Positions 11,015-20,119 of a DNA stretch of 64,000 bases are shown one piece after another. The stretch's first letter is position 1, and every line of letters starts with the position of its first letter. Where the stretch lies: assembly GCF_032854445.1 (NCBI RefSeq), contig NC_088297.1, forward strand, positions 19,977,127 through 20,041,126, in the 5' to 3' direction. The DNA comes from Liolophura sinensis. Lineage: Eukaryota > Mollusca > Polyplacophora > Chitonida > Chitonidae. The position numbers were made by a program, and so were the translations under genes. A model generated the notes under the pieces. The model saw only the letters and a program-made list of their open reading frames with translations, did not search any database and was not told the origin of the DNA.

Positions 11015-12025
11015 TATTCTTTCAAAGTGGGACTATGATACAGTATAAGAAAAGGGCTCCTCTTCAAATAATGTCGATGTTGTAAGCCCTACATGCCTTT
11101 GCGTTTCATAGGAGGATTTTATTTTCCATGACTGATGGAAATGAATGACGAAACCTTTCTCTAATATATTAAAGCCGTTTGGGCGGATTCACGTCTCACG
11201 GACGCCCGATCCTCTTCTATTCTTGCTGTCTGTTGGAGCGCATCCATGACGACTTAATCCATTTTATTCTATTAAGGGACATGCCTGTGTTTAGACGGAA
11301 TCGGCATCAAATGACAGCAAAGAGAGCGATGGTTTTTTAATTTACTTGGTTGAGGTAGGTCTGTGGCAGAGATCAATAATGCGTGTTGTTTTTGAGTAGC
11401 TGGTGAACGCCGGGATCTGTCAACTCCAGGGATTGATTGACGTCTTAGCGTGAGCGTTGTCGATATAGCAAAGACCATAGTCTATCCCCTCCAGAACCGT
11501 ATTAATCTGTTTTTCACGCCCTGAACTGCGATGCTAGGTGCATGAGAAAAAGTCGTCCATTTCTATTACATAGCGAGACCGACTGACCTCTTGTTACTTA
11601 TTCTGCCCTTAGTATGTCACCAGGAGTAACGCAATAAGCCAAGCATTTACACCGCGGTGAAAAAAAGTATAATGCATTAGTGACAGTGCCTACCGTGTCC
11701 TTCAGTATTCAGTTGACGCCAGAACGAAAGTTAATTTCCAAAATCGATTTATGACAGCCTATTGTTCAAAATGAAGGGAAATACAGAGTAATACAAAGTC
11801 ATGGCAGCTATTTATGTACGTATCCTGGCCTTCAAAATATCAGTTGGCGTCACAAGAAAGGTTCTGTTCCATCTTTTCTATTTTTGGCCCTCACCAGTAT
11901 GCGGGTAGGCGGTAGATTCACACCTGTTAATCTGTCACGAATCAGTTTTCCGACTGATTTGTTTTCAGAAGGGCTCTTTATATTGAGCCTTAACTTGGGA
12001 CATAGTTCCAACACGACAAGGTACG
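11015..12025. other. Intergenic stretch, no gene seen
   Basis: No recognisable gene or repeat. Short frames on the minus strand at 11272-11478 and 11850-12113 lack domain or splice support. Confidence 0.45.
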
Positions 12026-12029
12026 AACT

Positions 12030-12193
12030 ATGACAAGCTACAAGTTTGAGTTTTGATCGTTGTGTACACCATGACAAGCTACAAGTTTGAGTTTTGGTCA
12101 ATCTGTACACCATGATAAGCTACAAGCTTGAGTTTTTTTCGTTGTGTCAACCATGACAAGCTACAAGTTTACGTTTTAGTCGGTGCGTAGACA
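12030..12193 (+). repeat. 41-bp tandem array (4 copies)
   Basis: The block ATGACAAGCTACAAGTTTGA starts at 12030, 12071, 12112 (ATGATAAGCTACAAGCTTGA) and 12153, an exact 41-bp period. The first two units are nearly identical and the last is most diverged. 41 is not a multiple of three, which argues against a coding repeat. Confidence 0.9.
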
Positions 12194-12317
12194 TTCTTCA
12201 AAATTATAGCCATTTTTGAGATACACGGTGTAATCCATGTTCGACGTTTGGGGCATTTCGTACATTTAAAACAAAATTACGTCCGATTTTGTTCCCTTGG
12301 AAGCTTTGGTATATCTA

Positions 12318-12550
12318 TAATTCTGAAGAACAATACAAAAAGACCAGGTTTCGGAGATGTCTAGAACACCAGCAGAATTCTGGTTCATGCAGGACTATAA
12401 TATAATAAAAAGACCTACAACAGAATATTGATCAGTAATGTATGGTTAGAAAAAAAGAGTTTTTCGCTCTGCTGTGTTGCATCCCGGCATAATACAGGAT
12501 TCTGCTGGTGGGCTAAGCATCCTTGCTGCCTGGTTTCTTTGTATTGTTTT
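12318..12550. mobile_element. Small foldback/MITE-like element
   Basis: The left arm (12328-12395) carries AACAATACAAAAAGACCAGG, then GAACACCAGCAGAATTCTGG. The right arm (12478-12547) carries the inverse: ACAGGATTCTGCTGGTGGGC, then CTGGTTTCTTTGTATTGTTT. The arms are about 70 bp, roughly three-quarters identical, around an 80-bp AT-rich loop. A solo arm recurs at 13795-13865. There is no coding capacity. Confidence 0.65.
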
Positions 12551-12689
12551 AAGTAAATGTTCATTAAAGAGGCGAGTCCTTTGAGAAAAAACCCATATGA
12601 CGCTTATCAGCTGAATTTTTCTGTATGTACCAAGAATAGCCCAAATTATTGCCTTTCATGAAATATCATATTCGAAGCTGTACTATTTA

Positions 12690-12863
12690 TTGTGTCTCCG
12701 GCCGTAAATGGGAAGGTCTTTCGGGAAACCTGCGGATGGTCGGGGGCTCCCCCGGTTCAGCCCGGTTTCATCCCACCATAATGCTGGTCGCAATCGTATA
12801 AGTGAAATATTCTTGAGTACATCGGAAAACACCAATTAAATAAATAAATAAATAAATAAATAT
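12690..12863 (+). mobile_element. S1 SINE, 5'-truncated
   Basis: Contains CTCCGGCCGTAAATGGGAAG, CCTGCGGATGGTCG, a CCGGTTTCATCCCACC block, CATAATGCTGGTCGCAATCG, GTGAAATATTCTTGAGTAC and AACACCAATTAAATAAATA, ending in an AAAT microsatellite. The tRNA-like head is absent. Confidence 0.88.
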
Positions 12864-13067
12864 TTATTGTGGAAAGGCCTTTCTAAACTGCGAAATTTAC
12901 AATGCGCCCAAATTTATTCATGTACATTTTAGAAACTTTTTTGCTGATTTTTGAACTGTAACACATTCACAAACGAGGCTGACATTTTGACAGGTAATTT
13001 TTGGGGCTATTTTCAGATAATAGCCACTATTCGATTGCATTTGTGCTGACCATGTTTTGCTAAAATC

Positions 13068-13336
13068 TCCAGTAGCCGAAAGGGTTAGCACGCCAGTCAG
13101 GCGCAATGACCTGGGAGCCTCTCACCAACGGTTGCTGTGAGTTCAAATCCAGCTCATGTCGGCTTTCTCTCCGGCAGTACGGGGGAAAGTTTGAAACAAC
13201 CCGCGGATGGTCGTGGGTTTCCCTCGGGCTCTGCCCGTTTTCCTCCCACCATAATGCTGGACGCCGTAGTATTATTGAAATATTCTTGAGTACGGCGTAA
13301 AACACCAATTAAACAAATAAATCAAATAAATCAAAT
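13068..13336 (+). mobile_element. S1 SINE, nearly full length
   Basis: The head has an A-box-like region (AGCCGAAAGGGTTAGCACGC) and a B-box-like GTGAGTTCAAATCCAGC. The conserved body follows (CGCGGATGGTCGTGGGTTTC, TCCTCCCACCATAATGCTGG, GAAATATTCTTGAGTACGGC) and then the tail AACACCAATTAAACAAATAA. tRNA-derived SINEs are transcribed by RNA polymerase III from such boxes and mobilised by a partner LINE. Frames on both strands inside this element are not genes. Confidence 0.9.
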
Positions 13337-13339
13337 CTC

Positions 13340-13790
13340 CAGTATAGTCTTTTTAAATGTTGCACGACATTTTGAATAATATATTGCAATTAACACCATT
13401 GCATTTTTACTGTTATCCAATTCTGCTTCAGCTATGGTGCTAGGGTAGGTGAAAGTTAGACAGTTACATGCGCAAGGAATCACCCACTTTTTTCCCAATT
13501 CTGCTTCAGCTATGGTGCCAGGGTAGGTGAAAGTTAGACAGTTACATGCGCAGGGAATCAACCACTTTTATCCAATTCAGCTTTAACTATGGTGCTAGGG
13601 TAGGTGGAAGTTAGACAGTTACATGCGCAAGGAATCAACCACTTTTATCCAATTCAGCTTCAACTATGGTGCTAGGGTACGTGAAAGTTAGACAGTTACA
13701 TGCGCAAGGAATCAACCACTCATGTAAATTACACTGTCGTCGCTGCTCTGGTTTTACTCTTAAATGGTGTAAATCTTTTTCACTATGTTA
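13340..13790 (+). repeat. DR-1 dispersed repeat copy with internal array
   Basis: Begins with DR-1 sequence (TATTGCAATTAACACCATTG, CCAATTCTGCTTCAGCTATG), then expands into a 77-bp array, then resumes with ACACTGTCGTCGCTGCTCTG and GTTTTACTC. The DR-1 middle seen in other copies, the GTAATTTGCTACTATTTAAG part, is replaced by the array. Confidence 0.75.
13417..13725 (+). repeat. 77/78-bp tandem array (4 copies)
   Basis: Units start at 13417, 13495, 13572 and 13649 (periods 78, 77, 77). Each reads CCAATTCWGCTTYARCTATG, then GGTAGGTGAAAGTTAGACAG and TTACATGCGCARGGAATCA. Units are highly similar, implying recent expansion. The array lies inside a DR-1 copy and its opening block is DR-1 sequence. 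Confidence 0.92.
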
Positions 13791-13794
13791 TATT

Positions 13795-13865
13795 CCTGCA
13801 TAAACCGGGATTCTGCTGGTGTACTAGACATCCCAAGGATTGGTCCGTTTTGCATTTTTAATGTT
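13795..13865 (+). mobile_element. Solo arm of the small foldback element
   Basis: TGCATAAACCGGGATTCTGC, TGGTGTACTAGACATCCC and GGATTGGTCCGTTTTGCAT match the right arm at 12478-12547 in the same direction. No opposite arm is visible nearby. Confidence 0.55.
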
Positions 13866-13899
13866 ATTGTATGTTAAATCTGATTTTGAGCAACTCTAT

Positions 13900-14115
13900 G
13901 CCAGTGACGGATAATAAATTACAATTAGCATTACGGCATATATTTTTGTTTGTCTCATTCTGCTTTAAGCATGGGGCTGTGTAATTTGCTACTATTTAAG
14001 CATTTTCATGGACGGTTAGAACAAAACCCTAATCTAGATAAATTGACAGATGGCCGTATTTCTCCGGTTTCGAGTGACCATTTGCCAAATATCACACTCT
14101 TACCACTGCAGTATT
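13900..14115 (+). repeat. DR-1 dispersed repeat copy
   Basis: Contains AATTACAATTAGCATTACGG, CTCATTCTGCTTTAAGCATG, GTGTAATTTGCTACTATTTA, GACGGTTAGAACAAAACCCT and GAGTGACCATTTGCCAAATA. It is the second DR-1 copy within 0.6 kb in the same orientation, without the 77-bp expansion. Confidence 0.8.
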
Positions 14116-14119
14116 GAAT

Positions 14120-15390
14120 ATTTATATGAAGTTTGCTCTGTGCTCTCCACCCACAAAACACGATCATCGTGCTATTGGTCTGATAAGGTTATCTGGAGCA
14201 GTAGACAACTGTACCGATGAACAAACAAGATGGGAAAAACCTCTACTAAGTCATAGAGGTAAACCACCTGGATGTCTGAACAGAGGCATATGGTGGCCAT
14301 CATTTATTTACCCGGGAATATTTACGACAGCGTATCACACATCCAGCTTACGACATAAACCAGCGACAACACTGAACCTTTCTCTCCACCATTATTTTAT
14401 ATCACACGATGCAAGGACTAAGCAGTGAGTGGTTAAAGAGGATTCTGTTTATTACAGTATTTCAAGTATTGTTTTGTTTTCCACAATGGTACACAAAGAA
14501 TTCCACGTCCTCGCCTCGTGAAATGCTGACATGTACATAGCTGTTGGATAGCGAAAGGCGACATGTACATGCAACAACAGGTTAGCTCGTTTTTTGTTGT
14601 TGTTTCCGATAACAAATTCTGACCTGAAGACAGCAACCTCTCGGAGTCCTGTCTCGGCTATCTTATCACATCATTCAATATTTAGAGATTTCGCCACAGT
14701 TGTGTCTGACTTGCGCACTCTTACCTCCAGACACCGGAAATCGCAGCCATGTGAGGGCTTCATACTGCTTCCGTAATGTACAGATTAATGGCTGCAAGGG
14801 AAATGGCCAACGAGCTGTAAGACTTGATTAATTGCCAAAGCACAACTTGATATAACATCAGGGATCATTGAAACAAAATCACACGTCTGAGTGGAAGAGC
14901 TTTTCTTTCTACACAGTGAAGATGCGGATATCAGCTATGGAATAGAAAGGGGGTAGCCATCGTGGTATGATGACATTGTGTGTGCCAGGGAAGGGGATTC
15001 GGGGAGGGGGAGTTTAGCTGGGGGGGGGGAGGTGAGAACCTGATGGGCGATTTGGGTATGACCAGATCAGCAGCTGGAGTATGTTGATATGAGCTCGGTC
15101 TTCAACCAAGAGACAAGCAAAAATAGGCATTTACTAATTTCTAATCATGTGGAACATTCATGGCTTGTCTTGAACTTTCTCCCACATTGTCCTACGTGTA
15201 TGAGACAAATCTCCTTTTGTTTGTAATGATTTATGGGGAGTACTATTGGAGGAAGTGCGCGTTTTCCTCTTTTATTACACCTACCTCTCAGTTTACCGCT
15301 CCAGGCACCCTTATCAGACTAGCAGAACGATGTTCACGTTTGTGCGTTCAAAGAACACAGAACAAAACTTAATTTAAATATTAAATACTA
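14120..15390. other. Intergenic stretch, no gene seen
   Basis: Contains a G-rich run near 15000-15035. Open frames of 60-104 codons (14114-14428, 15160-15372) show no recognisable motif. Confidence 0.45.
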
Positions 15391-15394
15391 GAGT

Positions 15395-15670
15395 GGGAAG
15401 AGTTATACCAGAGCAGCAACGAATGTGATATTTGGCAAATGGTCGGACGTAACCAGAAAAATACAGCTTCTTGTCAGTTCACACAGGTTAGTGTTTTTTA
15501 ATAGTTTATGTAAATGCTTAAATAGTAGCAAATTGCACAACCCTATGGTTTAAGCTGAATTAGATGAACCAAAATATACGCAATGATGTTAATTGCAACG
15601 TATTATACGTCACTGGTCGCAAAATGCACTGCTGTCATCACGTTTAACATACAATAACAATAAACATTAA
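15395..15670 (-). repeat. DR-1 dispersed repeat copy
   Basis: Shows TATACCAGAGCAGCAACGAA, ATTTGGCAAATGGTCGGACG, TTCTTGTCAGTTCACACAGG, AATAGTAGCAAATTGCACAA, AAGCTGAATTAGATGAAC and TGATGTTAATTGCAACGTAT, in the same order as the 10715 and 57150 copies. Confidence 0.78.
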
Positions 15671-16041
15671 AACAAATGAGAACTGGCCTTTACCTAGATG
15701 TGAAGCTGCTTGCCTTTCAGTCTGTAGGACCTATGCATGAGGTGCGTTTTCAAACTTGACCTTGAACAGATAACCTGTAGAATCCCTAGCCATCCCCCAC
15801 TGTTCTGGGGGTCTTAGTGAGAATAACTCGTTTCACCTTTCGCTGGCTTTTTTGCGATAGAAATTAACTGCTGTTGTTCACAGCTGAATTATTCAGTTTA
15901 TGGCGGGTCGTTCCGGATAAAGGGCCCATCTTTTTCGTTTCTATGCCTCCCAGAAAGATTTGAACCTGTTACATTGTACAATTTTTCTCCCTTACGCTGT
16001 CTTTTTATCGCGGTGCGGAATATGGTGATTTTTCACTGGTG

Positions 16042-16165
16042 TTATATTCATTTATTTGATTGGTGTTTTACGAAGAGCTCAAAAATATTTCCCTTATACG
16101 ATACCAGCCAGCATTATGGAGTGTGGAAATCCCATGACTATCCGCCTGCCTGGCTGGTGCTATAG
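16042..16165 (-). mobile_element. S1 SINE fragment
   Basis: Reverse-orientation tail: TTTATTTGATTGGTGTTTTA, CGATACCAGCCAGCATTATG and CCATGACTATCCGCCTGCC. The head is missing. Overlapping open frames are repeat-derived. Confidence 0.82.
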
Positions 16166-16764
16166 TTTCATATACTCGTGTGCTTCGTGCCTTTTCATAT
16201 TTCATTCAGAGGAAAACTTTCCGGTAATGCTTACAATTATGATTCTTATTTTAAAAGTCCTCACGTGATATCTGCAAACTACGCACATCTGAAAGGAAAT
16301 CTCATTGAAGATTGCGTACTATTTACATCGTAATAATGTGGATTTGAATCAATGAATGAATGATTATGGCTTCTCGCCGCGTGGGCAATATTTCGTATCG
16401 TGGCGTGAACGTGTTTGAACCAGGAGACAGTGATTGCGGTAAGTAGAAATCCAAAATCAAATTTCACCTAAATGTATATGTTTTCAAACCAGTTAAAAGA
16501 ACCAAACCTGGTTAAAATTCGAAAACTGCTGTGGAAACTATCCTGTTGAGAAGGATGCACCATTTCTTTCTCCGTCGAGGATCGTCACAGTGGTGATTCC
16601 TCTATAATTGTATCGTTACCAGTTGGATAAAATTACCGATAATGTAAATTGTCTTCAGATTTTCACCTTTGTTTCCTCGGGGTTTTGAATTGCTTTCACA
16701 TCAGAGCAGGAAAATATCGCTTTGTATGTTGACGTTTTCGATGTCTGACTGCAACTTCACACTG

Positions 16765-16880
16765 AATCTATACGTCAAAACACACATTCCTGTACCAGCC
16801 GTCAACCAAAATAGACATTCCGGGTCAAGTATCTCAAGGCCAACTTCCAAAACAAGACATTCGATACATCCGCCAATCCA
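16765..16880 (-). repeat. DR-1 dispersed repeat, partial copy
   Basis: Contains CACACATTCCTGTACCAGCC, GTCAACCAAAATAGACATTC, CAAGGCCAACTTCCAAAAC and AAGACATTCG, matching the second half of the 57150 copy. Confidence 0.65.
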
Positions 16881-17224
16881 GTTATAAATGTACTATTATT
16901 ATGTCATTCTGCAGACTAGCTTGTTGGTAAAGAGCCCAAACTTACAATGTTCAGGTTTTCAGTGTGGTATTACTCAGGGCCTGTGGTCTACAATATGGAA
17001 GCCTTTATCACACCAGTGATAAAACGTCTGCGCTTACATCCCCAATGATCAACGGCCTTGTGGTCAATGTGTGTGACATACATACAGTTATCATTAATGT
17101 TAAGACGGTGTTTCTGTTCGGTATTAACTGCTGATCCGAAATTTCACTCTGAAACATTGCTTTATATTTTACTGACTCCACAAGGAAAAAAGGCAGTTTT
17201 CGCTACCAAACTCCTACATATTCA

Positions 17225-17473
17225 TCCCGTTTGGGTCTCCGTGGCTGAGTTGGTTAGCGCGCTAGCCCCAGGAGCCTCTCACCAATGTGGTCGCTGTGAG
17301 TTCAAATCCAGCTTATGCTTTTTTTCTTCTCCGGCCGTAAGTTGGAAGGTCTGTCAGCAGCCTGCCAATTGTCGAGGGTTTCCTCCCACCATAATGCTGG
17401 TAGCTGTTGTATAAGTGAAATATTCTTGAGTTCCACGTAAAACACCAATATAATAAATAAATAAATAAATCTT
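17225..17473 (+). mobile_element. S1 SINE, full length
   Basis: The best tRNA-like head on the plus strand: TCCGTGGCTGAGTTGGTTAG then CGCGCTAGC (A-box region), and GTGAGTTCAAATCCAGC (B-box). The body has CTTCTCCGGCCGTAAG, GGGTTTCCTCCCACC, CATAATGCTGGTAGC and GTGAAATATTCTTGAG, and the tail ends in AATA repeats. A 118-codon frame overlapping it is an artefact. Confidence 0.92.
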
Positions 17474-17479
17474 CCTCCT

Positions 17480-18980
17480 GCCACATGTCCACACATTGCA
17501 TTAATTGCGTTCATTTCACACTATAAGATTTCCCGTATAGGGAGAACACATAAGACATTTCCTTTTAGCACTACGGAAGACATGAAGTTGGCTCAAACTG
17601 GCGGCGCTGTTTCGCTTTTAAGCTCGCTCTATTGGTGACCGCAGCATCACGAGGTCGATATGCTCGTGCCTGTTTTCTTGTGTAAAATTCAGCTCCATAC
17701 GGTTCCATCCAGCGTGTCTCTTTATCGAGTAATACAGGCTGAAATGAAGTACTCTGCCATGTTTTTGACGTCTTGAATGTTTCCCAAAACACCTCTATAC
17801 ACCTTTAAGGTAGGCAATATTTCATGCAATAATTGTAAAAATGCTCATCTGGTTTTAGTTCCTCGGCTCTATGCTGTAATCTTTTATATCGTTCATATAT
17901 GAATGAAAGCGTCTTGTTCCACAGGTGAAGTGCGACCTTTCACTGCCTCTTAAACCATACGTTTTTTGCCCTTTCATAACGTTTGACCTTTGGTAATAAA
18001 TATTCCCACCTAATAGAAGAGCCCAAGACGCGGAGATTTTTACATTGATTTCACCCTTCTCGAAATAAACCGATTCCATCGTACATCTTTCCCAAAAGTG
18101 GAAATTGTCACCCCTCAAGCTTGCATCTAGTGACTCATTTTTTTCATTGTTTACCATAAACAAATTTTTGGTAAACACTGTACGTCCACACCATTTCAAA
18201 GTTTTTGTACAAGTGTTGCTACTGCCACTGGGTACATTGCCTTCAATTTACAGATTTAGCAAGTGTGAACAGTTACTCGTTTAACAAAGTTTAATATAAA
18301 GTATTATAAGAAAATATTTACTGTACCTTTTTTGCGAGTAAAATCACAATCTATACCATTTGAGCCGGAACTGTTCTGGCCAGCTTTAACAGTGTAACAC
18401 CGGCTTTATTTCAATGCACGTTCGGCATTAATGTTGTTGCATAGCAGAAGAAGAGCCAAGTACATGTTAAAACGTGTGCATGCTTTATCCACTGGAAAAT
18501 ATAACACGCACCAACCAAGCCGGTCTGTGCTGTGCATTCCTTCGTTCGTTTCGATGATACGTCATTAGTATAGTTGCACTCGCCAAACAGGATGGTAGAG
18601 CTCGCAAGCACTGCAGAGTAACAGGAGAAAACGACATGGTTTACACACTTTAGAAAGGACATATTTAGGAAGGGAAGGTCATCGTTCGTGCAGAGGATCT
18701 GCACATTTCATTGATGTATGCGGAAAGCGGCACCAGATCTGGTGATATTTTACTCCCCCCCCCTCTTCCCCACCCTCTGCCACATGCGGTAGTGAGGAGC
18801 GAGGCACCCCGCTTACATTGTTGCATGACTGACAACACTTTGCTAGTTTTGCTCGATATCACGCGTGGTAATGGCCACGCGGTTGTAAGGACTAATGAAG
18901 TAATCAGTGGGGAGGGGAGGTATATGTCTATGTATAACAATTGGACTTCGAACTATGAGGGTCTTACTACTACCTTGGCA
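17480..18980. other. Intergenic stretch, no gene seen
   Basis: A 114-codon minus-strand frame at 17855-18199 has mixed composition but no domain I recognise. C-rich low complexity lies near 18751-18775. No splice structure could be assembled. Confidence 0.4.
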
Positions 18981-18989
18981 CACAAGAGG

Positions 18990-19150
18990 AAGTACTGGTT
19001 TACCCGGTGTCAGGGTAATGTGATTGGGTAGGGCGTCCTGTCTGCGTTTTTCGGCATGGCATTCCAGTGAGGCAGCATTATGAATGTGTCTGCATTAGCT
19101 TCGCCCTGCTGCAAGGACACATCATCACCGTCATAACAGAACCCATTTTA
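18990..19150 (+). mobile_element. SINE-like repeat, family S3
   Basis: TTTACCCGGTGTCAGGGTAA, TGTGATTGGGTAGGGCGTCC, TTCCAGTGAGGCAGCATTAT and a GCTGCAAGGACACATCATCA end. I recognise this as a dispersed mollusc repeat. A fragment with the same core (TTCCAGTGAGGCAGCATTAT) is at 33600-33690. Confidence 0.6.
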
Positions 19151-19639
19151 TGTGGAAAGCGACGTCAAACCTCGGTAAAACTAACAAGCAATTTAAAACG
19201 TTGTGTGATCTGCTGGAAAGTGGAGGATGCGCTGCCTTTGTTATTTGAAAAGAAAATTGATAGTGTATTTTCTTTGCTGATTTGTAACCATTTAGCAATG
19301 ACATGTTCTACAGATAAAATTCATCCTAAATTTGGCTAGCAACAACGAATTTCAGAACGGAGACACCATATCCCAGGTAGCCACACAGTGTTTTTGAGCT
19401 AATTTAATGAAAATGTGAAATCAGCTAAAGTGTGATGGACTCTACCAGTTGATTAAATCGGTCACATGCTAACAAGTCACATGCTTTGGACCACACATTA
19501 ATGGTTGGTAAACTAGCGGTATCTAGACTGCAAACTAAATATATATTTAGAAATAATAGATTACAGCTAAAAGAAAACGTTGTGTCTAAATTCATGTACC
19601 AGGCGTACATAATATAATGGAACATGTTGTTTTCATGTT

Positions 19640-19845
19640 TCATGTTTAATGTGATGAAAACACGACATTTTGTGTTAAATGTGGTGACAACACGACATTT
19701 TGTGTTAAATGTGATGACAACACGACATTTTGTGTTAAATGTGATGACAACACGACATTTTGTGTTAAATGTGATGACAACACGACATTTTGTGTTAAAT
19801 GTGATGACAACACGACATTTTGTGTTAAATGTGATGACAACACAC
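19640..19845 (+). repeat. 30-bp tandem array (6 copies)
   Basis: The 20-mer CACGACATTTTGTGTTAAAT starts at 19661, 19691, 19721, 19751, 19781 and 19811, joined by GTGATGACAA. Units are almost identical; only the first two linkers differ (GTGATGAAAA, GTGGTGACAA). A diverged half unit precedes the array. Period 30 keeps frame, so ten-residue repeating peptides appear on both strands (TRHFVLNVMT on plus). This is a by-product unless a transcript is shown. Confidence 0.95.
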
Positions 19846-19849
19846 CGCA

Positions 19850-20115
19850 TTATGAGTTATTCTAGACCAGTGACATTTAATAAATTCCAACTAACATCCC
19901 TGTATCTTCTTAAACATGAAGCCACGGTGCTAGAGGGCATGTAATTTGCTACTATTTACACATTTACATGAACAGTTAGAATAAAACTCTAACTGCGGTA
20001 AACTGACAAGAGACTGTATTTAACCGGTTACGTGTGAGCATTTGCCAGCTATCACACTGTCATGGCTGCTCTGGTTTTACTTTCTATGCTGTAGTCTTTT
20101 ATATTGTCCCATTTA
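19850..20115 (+). repeat. DR-1 dispersed repeat copy
   Basis: Contains GCATGTAATTTGCTACTATT, ACATGAACAGTTAGAATAAA, CTCTAACTGCGGTAAACTGA, CCGGTTACGTGTGAGCATTT and TGGCTGCTCTGGTTTTACTT, ending near GTCTTTTATA. It directly abuts the 30-bp array. Confidence 0.85.
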
Positions 20116-20119
20116 GCTA

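Noticed and set aside
17228-17310. Genuine tRNA gene
   Set aside because: A- and B-box-like parts are present but no cloverleaf or anticodon stem forms, and the downstream body is the S1 SINE.
17058-17414. 118-codon plus-strand frame
   Set aside because: Its second half is a full-length S1 SINE.
17855-18199. 114-codon minus-strand frame
   Set aside because: Balanced composition but no domain, promoter or splice evidence.
19640-19845. CRISPR array
   Set aside because: Units are contiguous 30-bp repeats without unique spacers, in a eukaryotic context.
19425-19850. 141-codon minus frame with a repeated RVVITFNTKC peptide
   Set aside because: Direct by-product of the 30-bp array; the plus strand is equally open and there is no domain or start support.
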